This document shows positions 17,480 through 26,397 of a DNA stretch of 64,000 nt, piece after piece. The DNA is taken from the NCBI RefSeq assembly GCF_004103755.1, contig NZ_CP035283.1, forward strand, positions 1,364,001 to 1,428,000. Direction: 5' to 3'. Position numbers and translations under genes: made by a program. The stretch comes from Caproiciproducens sp. NJN-50 (lineage in GTDB: Bacteria > Bacillota > Clostridia > Oscillospirales > Acutalibacteraceae). The notes beneath the pieces were generated by a model, which saw nothing but the letters and a program-made list of their open reading frames with translations, was not told the DNA's origin and searched no databases. The first letter of the stretch is position 1; each line of letters begins with the position of its first letter.

Positions 17480-18931
17480 ATGGCGCTTATGACAGGCGAA
17501 CAGTACATTGAAAGTATCCGTAAGATCAACATGCAGGTTTATATGTTCGGCAAAAAAATCGAAAACCGGGTGGATGACCCGATCCTGAGACCGTCCCTCA
17601 ATTCCGTACGCATGACCTACGACCTCGCGCAGATGCCGGAGTACGAGGACCTGATGACGGCGGTCGCTCCGGAAACCGGGAAACGGATCAACCGTTTCAC
17701 CCACATCCACCGCAGCACGGAGGACCTTGTAAAAAAGGTGAAAATGCAGCGGCTTTGCGGGCAGAAAACCGCGGCCTGCTTCCAGCGCTGCGTGGGCATG
17801 GACGCGTTTAACGCCGAGTACAGCACAACTTATGAGATCGATCAGAAATACGGCACCCACTATTTTGACAATTTCAAGAAGTTCATGCTTGACGTGCAGG
17901 AAAAGGATTTGACGGTCGACGGGGCGATGACCGACCCCAAGGGAGACCGTTCGCTGGCCCCGCATGAGCAGAAGGACCCGGACCTGTTCCTGCACGTGGT
18001 GGAACGCAGGCCGGACGGAATTGTGGTCCGCGGAGCGAAGGCGCATCAGACCGGCGCGCTGAACTCGCATGTGATGATCGTGATGCCCACCCAGTCCATG
18101 AAGCCCGAGGATAAGGACTACGCCGTTTCCTTCGCCGTCCCGATGGACGCGGAGGGCATCTTCATGGTGATCGGCCGCCAAAGCTGCGACACCCGCAAGC
18201 GGGAAGGCTCCGAAATGGATGTGGGGAACCCGGAGTTCGGCGGTGTGGAGGCGCTGGTCGTTTTCGACAACGTCTTTATCCCCAACGATATGATTTTCAT
18301 GAACGGTGAGTCGGAGTTTGCCAATTTGCTTGTGGAACGTTTCGCGGGCTATCACCGCCAGAGCTACGGCGGCTGCAAGGTCGGCGTGGGCGACGTCCTG
18401 ATCGGCGCGGCCGCGGTCGCGGCGGACTACAACGGAGTGCCGAAAGCCACCCATATCAAGGATAAGCTGATTGAGATGACGCATTTAAATGAAACGCTTT
18501 ACTGCTGCGGCATCGCCTGTTCCTCCGAAGGCAGCCCGACGGAGTCCGGCAACTACCTCATCAATCTGCTTCTGGCCAACGTCTGCAAGCAGAATGTCAC
18601 CCGCTTCCCTTATGAAATCGTCCGCCTCGCGGAGGATATCGCCGGTGGTCTGATGGTTACCGCGCCCTCTGAAAAGGATCTGCGCGATCCAAAGGTGGGA
18701 CCGTATGTGGAAAAATACTTTAAGGGCGTCGGCGGCGTTTCCACCGAAAACCGCCTCAGGATCCTGCGCCTCATTGAAAACCTCGCGCTGGGGACGGCGG
18801 CGGTCGGCTACCGCACCGAATCGATGCACGGCGCGGGCTCTCCGCAGGCGCAGCGCATCATGATCGCGCGCCAGGGCAACCTCGCGATGAAGAAGGAACT
18901 CGCAAAGGCGATTGCTCACATTAAGGAATAA
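17480..18931 (+). CDS. abfD: 4-hydroxybutyryl-CoA dehydratase / vinylacetyl-CoA delta-isomerase
   Basis: A 483-residue flavin and iron-sulfur enzyme of the 4-hydroxyphenylacetate 3-hydroxylase fold. The residues known in the Clostridium aminobutyricum enzyme to hold the [4Fe-4S] cluster are all present: two cysteines in CFQRC (C100, C104) and His292 and Cys299 in YHRQSYGGC. It converts 4-hydroxybutyryl-CoA to crotonyl-CoA by removing an unactivated beta hydrogen, and also moves the double bond of vinylacetyl-CoA. Length fits the family (~490). The permease upstream and the CoA-transferase downstream complete uptake, activation and dehydration. Such enzymes are oxygen-sensitive, in line with an anaerobe. 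Confidence 0.95.
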   Translation: MALMTGEQYIESIRKINMQVYMFGKKIENRVDDPILRPSLNSVRMTYDLAQMPEYEDLMTAVAPETGKRINRFTHIHRSTEDLVKKVKMQRLCGQKTAACFQRCVGMDAFNAEYSTTYEIDQKYGTHYFDNFKKFMLDVQEKDLTVDGAMTDPKGDRSLAPHEQKDPDLFLHVVERRPDGIVVRGAKAHQTGALNSHVMIVMPTQSMKPEDKDYAVSFAVPMDAEGIFMVIGRQSCDTRKREGSEMDVGNPEFGGVEALVVFDNVFIPNDMIFMNGESEFANLLVERFAGYHRQSYGGCKVGVGDVLIGAAAVAADYNGVPKATHIKDKLIEMTHLNETLYCCGIACSSEGSPTESGNYLINLLLANVCKQNVTRFPYEIVRLAEDIAGGLMVTAPSEKDLRDPKVGPYVEKYFKGVGGVSTENRLRILRLIENLALGTAAVGYRTESMHGAGSPQAQRIMIARQGNLAMKKELAKAIAHIKE

Positions 18932-18961
18932 CCGTCTCTCGGAAATAAGGGGGAACTGCCG

Positions 18962-19267
18962 TTGCGGGAGAACATACTGGACCGAATCGAAAGCGTTCTG
19001 GACAGCCGCGTCAGGCCTGCGCTGAGCGAGCATTGCGGCGGAGTCGAAATACTTGAGTATCAAGACGGGATTCTGAAGATCCGCATGCTGGGGCAATGCA
19101 GCGACTGCCCCAGCGCGGCGATCACGAACGAAGAGCTGATTGAAAAGGAAGTCCGGGAAGCTCTCCCGGAAGTGCGGCGCGTCTGCCTTGTAACCGGCGT
19201 GAGCGAAAACCTGCTGAGCACGGCCCGCTTTCTGCTTTCTCATCGGGACCGCCGGAACGCAGGATGA
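18962..19267 (+). CDS. NifU-like iron-sulfur scaffold/carrier domain protein
   Basis: A 101-residue protein made almost entirely of a NifU C-terminal-type domain. The pattern EHCGGVEILEYQDGILKIR followed by GQCSDCPSA gives the conserved CxxC that carries a transient Fe-S cluster. It begins at TTG 18962 after a GGGGG ribosome site, 30 bases past abfD, and its end overlaps the next start by four bases (ATGA). Being inside the operon, it may help assemble or repair the unusual cluster of AbfD (inference). I see no N-terminal scaffold domain of NifU. Confidence 0.85.
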   Translation: MRENILDRIESVLDSRVRPALSEHCGGVEILEYQDGILKIRMLGQCSDCPSAAITNEELIEKEVREALPEVRRVCLVTGVSENLLSTARFLLSHRDRRNAG

Positions 19268-19542
19268 AAATCGGAGTCAAATATTGCGGCGGATGCAATC
19301 CGAGGTACGACAGAACCCGGATTGTGTCCAGGCTGAGGGAGGAATTCCGCGGCCTGGACATTGTCCGCGCGGATGCGCAGGGTGGGGCAGATCTCGTTGC
19401 GGTCATCTGCGGCTGTCCCGTTCAGTGCGCGGAACATGCGGACCTGAATGGATGCCTTGGAAAAGTCGTATTGACGCGGGAAGAGGATTACGAGAAACTC
19501 CGCGCGTTGATTTTACAAAATTACACTGAATTTAGGGAGTGA
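19264..19542 (+). CDS. Small cysteine-rich protein of unknown function (CGGC and CGCPxxC motifs)
   Basis: A 92-residue soluble protein with KYCGGCNPRYDR at the N-terminus, CGCPVQCAEH in the middle and a lone cysteine at NGCLG. The size and cysteine spacing suggest a thioredoxin-like or [2Fe-2S] ferredoxin-like fold, but I do not recognise the family with confidence. It overlaps the NifU-like gene by four bases and sits seven bases before the CoA-transferase, so it is translated with the pathway enzymes. A role in cluster delivery or redox activation of AbfD is an inference from position only. Confidence 0.75.
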   Translation: MKIGVKYCGGCNPRYDRTRIVSRLREEFRGLDIVRADAQGGADLVAVICGCPVQCAEHADLNGCLGKVVLTREEDYEKLRALILQNYTEFRE

Positions 19543-19548
19543 TGACGA

Positions 19549-20847
19549 ATGAGTTGGCAGGAACTGTACAGGCAGAAATTAACTACGGCCGATCAGGCCG
19601 TCAGGCACATCAAATCCGGGGACAAGGTCGTGGTCGCCCACGCGACCGGGGAACCGACCGCACTGCTTGACGCGATGGTCAGAAACGCCGATCAGTATGA
19701 AAACGTGGAAATCGTACACATGGTGGCAATGGGCCAGGCCGAGTACTGCAAGCCGGAAATGGAAAAGCACTTCCGCCACAACAGCCTGTTTGTGGGGGGT
19801 ACCACGCGCAAGGCCGTCGCGGATGGGCGCGCGGATTTTACTCCGGTGTTTTTTTTCGAGATCCCGGATTATATCCGGAACACCTTGAAGCCCGACGTCG
19901 CGCTGGTCCACCTTTCCCAGCCGGATGAACACGGGTACTGCAGCTTCGGCATTTCCGTCGACTACACCAAACCGGCCGCGGAATGCGCCAGAACCGTGAT
20001 TGCGCAGATCAATAAGAATATGCCGCGCACATTGGGGGACAGTTTCATTCATGTCAGCGACCTTGACTATATTGTGGAAGACGATTCGCCGCTGATTGAG
20101 CTTGCGCCGCCGAAGATCGGGGAGGTGGAACGTGCGATCGGCGAAAACTGCGCGTCCCTGATTCACGACGGAGACACGCTCCAGCTCGGGATCGGAGCGA
20201 TTCCGGACGCCGTGCTGCTGTTTCTGAAGGACAAAAAAGACCTTGGAATCCATTCCGAAATGTTCTCCGACGGGGTTGTCGAGCTGGTGGAAGCCGGCGT
20301 GGTCACCAACAAGTGCAAGAGCATCAATCAGGGAAAGAACGTCGCGGCGTTCCTTATGGGAACCAGGCGCCTGTACGATTATGTGGACAACAACCCGGAG
20401 GTGGCCATGTACCCGGTCGATTACGTGAATGATCCGCGCGTGATCGCCCGGCACGACAATCTGGTCTCCATCAACTCCTGCGTGCAGGTGGACCTGATGG
20501 GCCAGGTGTGCTCAACGTCGGTCGGCCTGACGCAGATCAGCGGCGTGGGCGGACAGGTCGATTTTGTCCGCGGTGCAAACATGAGCCGCGGGGGAAAAAG
20601 CATCATGGCGATCCCGTCCACCGCGGGGCATGGGAAAATTTCCAAGATCGTTCCATTCCTCGATCAGGGCGCCGAGGTGACGACTTCCCGAAACGATGTC
20701 AACTATGTGGTAACCGAATTCGGGATTGCGCAGCTCCGCGGAAAAAAACTGTGCGAACGGGCGCGCGCGCTGATTGAAGTCGCGCATCCGGATTTTCGCC
20801 CCGGGCTGATCCGGGAATATGAGTCGCGGTTCCATGAAAAATATTGA
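19549..20847 (+). CDS. abfT: 4-hydroxybutyrate CoA-transferase
   Basis: A 432-residue family I CoA-transferase close in length to the C. aminobutyricum enzyme (438). The probable catalytic glutamate is Glu237 in IHSEMFSDG, where a CoA thioester intermediate forms. Other family segments are IGAIPDAVL, GGQVDFVRGA and VTEFGIAQLRG. It moves CoA from acetyl-CoA or butyryl-CoA to 4-hydroxybutyrate, making the substrate of AbfD. It is the last gene of the sigma-54 operon; a minus-strand terminator of the convergent glycerate kinase gene follows. An alternative identity as another acetyl-CoA hydrolase/transferase is less likely next to abfD. Confidence 0.92.
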   Translation: MSWQELYRQKLTTADQAVRHIKSGDKVVVAHATGEPTALLDAMVRNADQYENVEIVHMVAMGQAEYCKPEMEKHFRHNSLFVGGTTRKAVADGRADFTPVFFFEIPDYIRNTLKPDVALVHLSQPDEHGYCSFGISVDYTKPAAECARTVIAQINKNMPRTLGDSFIHVSDLDYIVEDDSPLIELAPPKIGEVERAIGENCASLIHDGDTLQLGIGAIPDAVLLFLKDKKDLGIHSEMFSDGVVELVEAGVVTNKCKSINQGKNVAAFLMGTRRLYDYVDNNPEVAMYPVDYVNDPRVIARHDNLVSINSCVQVDLMGQVCSTSVGLTQISGVGGQVDFVRGANMSRGGKSIMAIPSTAGHGKISKIVPFLDQGAEVTTSRNDVNYVVTEFGIAQLRGKKLCERARALIEVAHPDFRPGLIREYESRFHEKY

Positions 20848-20879
20848 GAATGAGGGCCCGAAAAGGGGGGATTGCATTC

Positions 20880-20916
20880 AAAAAAACTCCAGCCCTGCCC
20901 AAAGGCAGAAGCTGGA
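20880..20916 (-). terminator. Terminator of the glycerate kinase operon
   Basis: On the minus strand, CTCCAGC and CTGCC arms pair with GGCAG and GCTGGAG around a TTTG loop, with a two-base bulge, and are followed by six or more T residues. It lies between two convergent genes; the T run favours the minus-strand transcript. Confidence 0.8.
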
Positions 20917-20968
20917 GCGCATAGCCGTTCCCGTATTCCAATTATTTAGGAAAACCGGAGCCGGAAAA

Positions 20969-22102
20969 TTACAGATGCATGGTTGTAAAAAAGCGCATCA
21001 AATTATCCATGGTGAGCGCCAGGTCCTCCCGGCAGCGGAGCTTCGCTTCTGAGAACGGGACCGCTGCGCGGTTGATGCTGAAAATCGCACTGACACCTTC
21101 GTCGTAGGCTCCTGCGATCCGGTCCCCGATGTCTCCGACCACGGCGATCAGCGGCACCCCGTGCTTCCTGGTCCGCCGCGCCACACCGATGACGACTTTG
21201 CCGCTCAGCGACTGGGAGTCCAGTTTGCCCTCTCCGCTGAAGACGAGGTCGGCCCCCCGGAGCTGCTCGTCAAAATGCACCGTGTCAAGTACGGTCTCGA
21301 TCCCCATCTGCAGCCGGCTGCCGAAAAATGCCGCCATGCCGCCGCCCATGCCGCCGGCGGCACCGGCTCCGGGCAGTGAGAGAATATCCTTTCCGAGATC
21401 CCTCCGGATCACATGAGCCAGATGCTCCAGATTCCGGTCGAGCCGCCGGACTTCTTCTTCGGTTGCGCCCTTCTGAGGGCCGAAGACGGCCGCCGCGCCG
21501 CGAGGACCGCATAATGGATTGTCAATGTCGCACATAGTCACCAGGTCGACGCTCCGCAGGGCCGGATTCAAGCCGTTCACATCGATTGACGCGATCTTTC
21601 CGAGCGTTTCCCCGACCGGGACGAATTCCTTTCCGTCCTTGTCGCGGAAACGAACGCCCAAAGCGGCGGCGGCACCCGTGCCGCCGTCGTTTGTCGCGCT
21701 TCCGCCCAGTCCGACGATCATTTTGCGGCATCCGGACTCCGCGGCGCGCGCAATCAGCTGCCCCACGCCGAAAGTGGTGGTTTTTCCCGCCGAGCGGTTT
21801 TCGCCGACAAGCGGCAATCCGGCCGCCGCGGCCATTTCCACAACGGCGGTCCCGTCCGGAAGCACGCCGTAAAACGCCGGGATTTCCTCAAAGTACGGAC
21901 CCTTCACCGCAAGAGAAATTTTCTGTCCCCCGGCGGCGGCCAGAAAAGCGTCCACGCTGCCCTCTCCGCCGTCGGCGACCGGAATGCTGAGGACGCTGGC
22001 ACGCGGGAAATATTTCACAATCGCGTCCCGCATGATTCCGCAGATCTCGGCCGACGACATCGTACCTTTAAAAGAATCCGGAATGAGCAATATTTTTTCC
22101 AT
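20969..22102 (-). CDS. glxK: Glycerate kinase (GlxK family)
   Basis: A 377-residue kinase of the family that phosphorylates D-glycerate, giving 2- or 3-phosphoglycerate. Typical segments are PDSFKGTMSSAE at the N-terminus, PVADGGEGSVDAF, GLGGSATNDGGTGAA and VFSGEGKLDSQSL. ATG 22102 follows GGGAGA; an earlier in-frame start at 22147 has no ribosome site. It follows the GntP permease gene on the same strand and together with it forms a glycerate uptake and entry route into glycolysis. The upstream CdaR regulator supports this, as CdaR controls glycerate and sugar-diacid genes in other bacteria. Confidence 0.94.
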   Translation of the reverse strand: MEKILLIPDSFKGTMSSAEICGIMRDAIVKYFPRASVLSIPVADGGEGSVDAFLAAAGGQKISLAVKGPYFEEIPAFYGVLPDGTAVVEMAAAAGLPLVGENRSAGKTTTFGVGQLIARAAESGCRKMIVGLGGSATNDGGTGAAAALGVRFRDKDGKEFVPVGETLGKIASIDVNGLNPALRSVDLVTMCDIDNPLCGPRGAAAVFGPQKGATEEEVRRLDRNLEHLAHVIRRDLGKDILSLPGAGAAGGMGGGMAAFFGSRLQMGIETVLDTVHFDEQLRGADLVFSGEGKLDSQSLSGKVVIGVARRTRKHGVPLIAVVGDIGDRIAGAYDEGVSAIFSINRAAVPFSEAKLRCREDLALTMDNLMRFFTTMHL

Positions 22103-22179
22103 AAGAGAAGTCTCCCAAATAATCCGCAAAATCCAACTGGGCTGCAAGCACGGACCAAAAATATTGACAGATAAAAGAA

Positions 22180-23586
22180 TCAGCGCAGGATCAGGGACAG
22201 GATAAATACCCCGGCCATGGAGGCGAGACCTTCCACCAGAGTGACCACCGTTTGTGTTTTATAGCCCTGCTCCGGTGTCATCGCGCCGAAATTTGTTACG
22301 ACCCAGAAATAAGAATCGTTCGCGTGAGATACCGTCATCGCTCCCGCGCCGATCGCCATCACGGTCAAGGCGCTCATCACGGGGGCCTGAAGGCCGAGGA
22401 CCCCCATCAGCGGGGCCATAATGCCGGCTGTTGTCGTTATGGCCACCGTCGAAGAGCCCTGAGCGGTCTTCAGAATCGCCGCCAGCAGGAAGGGGAAGAA
22501 AATTCCCACGCTCTGCAGCAGCGCGGCATTGGACGTAATGTATTCCACCATTCCGGAAACGGCGATCACTTTGCCCAGAACGCCGCCGGCCGCGGTGATG
22601 AACAGGATGGGTCCGACCGTTTTCAGCGTTTCATTCGTCACGTCGTAGAAACGGCCCATCTTTTTCATATCCGCCAGCAGCCATACTCCGAACAGCGTGC
22701 CTACGGCCAGCGCAATGATCGGCGTGCCGAGGAAAGAGCAGAGCTGTGCGCCGAACCCGGACCAGTGAGCCATGGATGAAATGGAGCCCAGCGCCATGAG
22801 AAGGATCGGAACGATAATCGGGCTGAGCGCCAGCGCCCCGTTCGGCAGACGGCCGTATTCGGCTAAAATTTCTTCGTATGTTTTCACGATTTCGCCGTCC
22901 GCCGGCTTTGCGTCGGCCTCATCGGCGGATTTTACCCTTTTGCAGATATATTTCGAATAGAAGTAAGCGGCGATCAGTGCCGGGATCGAAACCAGTGCGC
23001 CCAATCCCATGACCAACAGCAGGTTTTCTCCGATTCCCAACGTATTCGCCGCGGCGATCGGGCCCGGCGTAGGCGGAATGAACACGTGAGAGGCATACAG
23101 GCCGGCGGCGAGGCAAACCGTCAGCGAGACGCTGCTTTTGCGGGTGCGCTGCACCAGCGCCTTGCGGATCGGGTTCAGGATGACGAATCCGCTGTCGCAG
23201 AATACGGGAATGGATACAACCCATCCCATAATCAGCATGGCTAAATCCGGGTGGTCCGGCCCAACCACGTGAATGACCATATCCGCCAGCTTAAAAGCGG
23301 CTCCCGTCGCCTCCAGAATCGTGCCGACCAGCGCGCCCAGAATGATGACGATGCCGATGCTGGTGAACGTGCCGCTGAAACCCGCCCCGATCACATTGGC
23401 AAGCCCCTGCACTGCAACGGTTCCATCCGCGTTTTTCTGGTCCACCAGCGGAATGCCCGCCACCAGGCCGAGTAAAAGAGATATGGCCATGATGGCCAAA
23501 AAAGGATGAATTTTAAGTTTGGAAATTGCGAGGATCATTACAATGACCGCTATGACGAATGCGATGATTAATCCAAATCCGGACAT
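22180..23586 (-). CDS. GntP-family permease (gluconate/glycerate:H+ symporter)
   Basis: A 468-residue hydrophobic protein with about 12 to 14 helices and GntP family text such as FVIPPTPGP-like FIPPTPGPIAAANTLG, CDSGFVILNPIRKAL and TAQGSSTVAITTTAGI. These proteins take up gluconate and related small sugar acids with protons. Its neighbours are glycerate kinase (77 bases downstream) and CdaR, so glycerate is the most likely substrate (inference). GAGGAGG gives a strong ribosome site at ATG 23586. Confidence 0.92.
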   Translation of the reverse strand: MSGFGLIIAFVIAVIVMILAISKLKIHPFLAIMAISLLLGLVAGIPLVDQKNADGTVAVQGLANVIGAGFSGTFTSIGIVIILGALVGTILEATGAAFKLADMVIHVVGPDHPDLAMLIMGWVVSIPVFCDSGFVILNPIRKALVQRTRKSSVSLTVCLAAGLYASHVFIPPTPGPIAAANTLGIGENLLLVMGLGALVSIPALIAAYFYSKYICKRVKSADEADAKPADGEIVKTYEEILAEYGRLPNGALALSPIIVPILLMALGSISSMAHWSGFGAQLCSFLGTPIIALAVGTLFGVWLLADMKKMGRFYDVTNETLKTVGPILFITAAGGVLGKVIAVSGMVEYITSNAALLQSVGIFFPFLLAAILKTAQGSSTVAITTTAGIMAPLMGVLGLQAPVMSALTVMAIGAGAMTVSHANDSYFWVVTNFGAMTPEQGYKTQTVVTLVEGLASMAGVFILSLILR

Positions 23587-23769
23587 TTTGACTACCTCCT
23601 CAAAAAATTTCCGCAGTTGGCAGGATGCACAAAATATTATATCCCTGCCATTCCACTTTATTTATGATATCCTTCCCGAAAGGCCACGTCTATGGTATGA
23701 AAAACATATTTTTGTATTAGATTATGTTACATGAGACAATATTATCAAGGAATACAAAGAGTATTTGTT

Positions 23770-24930
23770 TTAATTGCCAAATCCTCCGAGACTCTTTTGA
23801 AGATCGCGGAAAATTTGGATGGCAATATAGTAAATCGCGCAGCCTCTTGGGAGGCGGACATCGTGCCCTGTCACGGCGGCCAGCTTTTTCAGCTTGTACT
23901 GCAATGTGTTTTTGTGCATGAACAGTTTTTCGGAAGCGCGTTCGATGGAGCCGTCCGCCTCAAAATATACCTCCAGAAGACGAATCCAGTGCCGGATTTC
24001 CTCGAAGCTGCAGCCTTGAAAAATTCTTTGCAGGTATTCCCTTTTGACGGCGGGAGGAATATCCTCCAGAAAGATTTCCGTCGTCATCTGGCTGTACAGA
24101 GTAACCTGAAACGGAGCCCTGCAGGCGTGAGAAGCCTTGTTGGCTCTGGTATAAGCGCTTTTTACATCCAGAGTTCCGTTGGGATTGTCGTCGATGCCGG
24201 CCAAAAGTTCAATATTGTGGGCCGTGCGGATCCGATGGATCAGCGACTGGGCCAGCTGCTCCATCTGCTGGTCGTCCCGTGGGGTCACAAGACAGATTTG
24301 CTTGGTGGTCATGCGAAGGAACACATTGTTTGGATCCTTGCAGATCAATTGCCGGATAGATTTTTCCACTTCCTCGATCTGTTTCTGGCCTTCGTTTGTT
24401 CCTGAAAGGCTTTGAAAATTTTCCAGACGCAGAACCATCGCGCGCCGCGGACGCAGAATGTCAATGTGCAGAGCAATCCCTCTTTCGGCAAAGGAATGCC
24501 CTTTTTCCAGACCGTCTCCCAAAATCCAATTTTCCAGAAAGCGGCTTTCGATTTTTTTATCCAGCCGCTCCTGTTCCTGCGCATAGCTTTCACGGACCAG
24601 GATTTCGGTCATTTTCTTAACGATCTGACCATAATTGAAAACCTGTTCGTAAGGACCGGTGATGCCGACAACGCCGATGATTTTTCCTTCAATGGTGATG
24701 GGAAGGTTCAGCCCGGCGCGGGTAGTCTGTGTTTCGTCTTCCTTTTTCACATAAAATTCGGGAAGCTGTTCGTCGATAATTTTTTTTGCCCCGGCGTGGA
24801 AATTGCCGATCCGCTTGGGATCCGTGCTTGCGATGATATAGCCGTTTTCGTCCATCAGATTGACGTGCTGCTTCACGATGGAACTGATTTCAAGGGCAAT
24901 CTGCCGTGCACTTTGAACAGAAAGGAACAT
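23770..24930 (-). CDS. CdaR-type transcriptional regulator (sugar diacid recognition)
   Basis: A 386-residue regulator. The N-terminal sugar-diacid-recognition domain begins SARQIALEISSIVKQHVNLMD and includes GVVGITGPYEQV. A middle GGDEF-like region lacks catalytic motifs, and the C-terminal PucR-type helix-turn-helix includes ASEKLFMHKNTLQYKLKKL. CdaR proteins activate genes for glycerate, galactarate and glucarate use when the acid is present. It lies just upstream of the GntP and glycerate kinase genes on the same strand and is their probable activator. The 183-base gap to gntP would hold the controlled promoter. Confidence 0.92.
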   Translation of the reverse strand: MFLSVQSARQIALEISSIVKQHVNLMDENGYIIASTDPKRIGNFHAGAKKIIDEQLPEFYVKKEDETQTTRAGLNLPITIEGKIIGVVGITGPYEQVFNYGQIVKKMTEILVRESYAQEQERLDKKIESRFLENWILGDGLEKGHSFAERGIALHIDILRPRRAMVLRLENFQSLSGTNEGQKQIEEVEKSIRQLICKDPNNVFLRMTTKQICLVTPRDDQQMEQLAQSLIHRIRTAHNIELLAGIDDNPNGTLDVKSAYTRANKASHACRAPFQVTLYSQMTTEIFLEDIPPAVKREYLQRIFQGCSFEEIRHWIRLLEVYFEADGSIERASEKLFMHKNTLQYKLKKLAAVTGHDVRLPRGCAIYYIAIQIFRDLQKSLGGFGN

Positions 24931-25094
24931 AACGGTTTCCCCTCTCCGGTTCGCCTGTTTTTCAAAAATGAGAGCTTTTATCGCTTCTGTGTGGCGGTAT
25001 TTCTTTTTTGTCTTTTTATTATATCACGGAATCCGGAAAGGGCGGGGCATATATCTCGCTCTGCTGTTCCATCAAAAACAGACGTCCGTGCTGA

Positions 25095-25136
25095 TGCAGT
25101 AAAACAGGCCGCCGATCGGCGGCCTGTTTTACTGCA
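25095..25136. terminator. Perfect 42-base palindrome, probable bidirectional terminator
   Basis: Bases 25095-25115 are exactly complementary to 25116-25136. The outer part has AAAA/TTTT runs and the centre is GC-rich (GGCCGCC). As RNA it would form a long hairpin with U residues in its 3' arm in either direction. As DNA it could also be a protein-binding site or a cruciform. Confidence 0.6.
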
Positions 25137-25137
25137 C

Positions 25138-25176
25138 AAAAAAGTAACGCCAATGTGCGGTCGGCGTTACTTTTTT
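25138..25176. terminator. Bidirectional terminator after the lacI-type gene
   Basis: A perfect 14-base stem (AAAAAAGTAACGCC at 25138-25151 with its complement at 25163-25176) gives GTAACGCC stems flanked by A6 and T6. This is a textbook intrinsic terminator on both strands, placed 78 bases after the stop of the LacI-family gene. Confidence 0.85.
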
Positions 25177-25253
25177 AGCACCTTTCAGTGCCGTTGGAAA
25201 AGAGGACCAGAGGATTGGGGTGAGGCACAGAAATCGTTCCGGCCGTTTCCTGG

Positions 25254-26255
25254 CTATAGGACCGCGACGCTGTCGCGTTTTATCAGCATATTGCAGATTT
25301 CGATCTTCAGATGGATATCCGGATTCCCGCTGTTGATCCGTTCCACAAGACGCCGCACGGCAACCCGGCCCATTTCTTCCTTGTCAACGCGGATCGAGGT
25401 GAGCATCGGGGTAGAGATCCTGCAGAAGGGCAGGTCGTCGAAGCCGATGACCGAGATGTCTTGCGGTATGGTCACGCCGTGCTCATTCAGGGCCTTGATG
25501 GCCCCGAATGCAATAATATCGTTGTCTGCGAAAAAGGCCGTAGGCAGGGGCGGATCACTTTCCAGCAGCTTGCTCATATCCTGGTGGGCCCCCTCCACCG
25601 TCGGTGTCAGGGGAAAGGTATAGTTCGGGTCGGGTGCGATCCCGGCATCCTGCAGCGCCAGCATCCATCCCAATTCGCGATAGCTGAAATTTCGGATCCG
25701 TATTCTGCTTTTCAGGTAGCCGATCTTCTTGTGCCCGCATGCGATCAGATACTGGGTGGCTTCTTTTACAGAATCCAGATTATTGATGAAGACGCTGTCG
25801 AAAACGGTCTTTTCAAACCACGCGTCCAGAAGGACCAATGGTGCCGCCGCTCTTGCAAAAGGCACGATGTCTTCCTCCGTCAATTCCGTTGCCAACAGCA
25901 AAATGGCATAGGAAGGGTCGGACAGCAGTACCTGAAGCTGCTGCTGATAGTCCGGCTGCCCGGTGTCAAGATTGAGCAGGGTGATTTCATAACCGGCTTC
26001 CCGGCTTTCATTTTCCACTCCTTCGATCAATGCCGAAAAAAAGGGTGTGTCGGCAACAACCTGGCCGCCATTTTTTATGATCACAAATCGGATCCCGTCG
26101 ATCTTGCGTGAACCCTGATATCCGCAGGCACGCGCCGCCTCCAGAATCTGACGGGCCGTTTCGGGACTGACGCCTTTTTTATTATTCAAGGCATTGGAAA
26201 CCGTCGCCTGAGAAAATCCCGTCATTTCACTGATTTGTCGAATGCTTACCTTCAT
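25254..26255 (-). CDS. LacI-family transcriptional regulator
   Basis: A 333-residue repressor. The N-terminal helix-turn-helix and hinge (SIRQISEMTGFSQATVSNAL, then ARQILEAARACGY) are followed by a periplasmic-binding-like sensor domain with FFADNDIIAFGAIKAL and VIGFDDLPFCRISTPMLTSI. ATG 26255 follows GAGGTG at nine bases; the frame upstream to 26282 is less likely. It is the last gene of the minus-strand ribose-type operon (or has its own promoter in the 142-base gap before it), and its ligand is probably the sugar handled by that operon (inference). Confidence 0.93.
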   Translation of the reverse strand: MKVSIRQISEMTGFSQATVSNALNNKKGVSPETARQILEAARACGYQGSRKIDGIRFVIIKNGGQVVADTPFFSALIEGVENESREAGYEITLLNLDTGQPDYQQQLQVLLSDPSYAILLLATELTEEDIVPFARAAAPLVLLDAWFEKTVFDSVFINNLDSVKEATQYLIACGHKKIGYLKSRIRIRNFSYRELGWMLALQDAGIAPDPNYTFPLTPTVEGAHQDMSKLLESDPPLPTAFFADNDIIAFGAIKALNEHGVTIPQDISVIGFDDLPFCRISTPMLTSIRVDKEEMGRVAVRRLVERINSGNPDIHLKIEICNMLIKRDSVAVL

Positions 26256-26397
26256 ATGTGTCCGCACCTCTTCTGAAAACACCTCTCCGTAATTTATTAT
26301 TATATTCTTGTTTGTTTACTTGCACAAGGCATTCCTGCAACTGATCATCCGGAAAGCGTCAAGGTCCATGCGGCATATCGATCCGGCAATGGAAAAA

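Larger units (their letters stand above)
24931..25253. other. Gap between CdaR and LacI genes, holding two strong dyads
   Basis: About 320 bases without a gene. It contains the CdaR promoter region (AT-rich near 25010-25025) and two adjacent dyads, each listed separately, that probably end the long sugar operon arriving from the right. Confidence 0.6.

Noticed and set aside
15838..18484. Long minus-strand frames opposite the permease and abfD
   Set aside because: They cross the sigma-54 promoter and oppose genes with complete catalytic motifs.
25095..25176. Insertion-sequence ends or attachment site
   Set aside because: The dyads are terminator-like with A/T runs and no transposase or integrase lies nearby.
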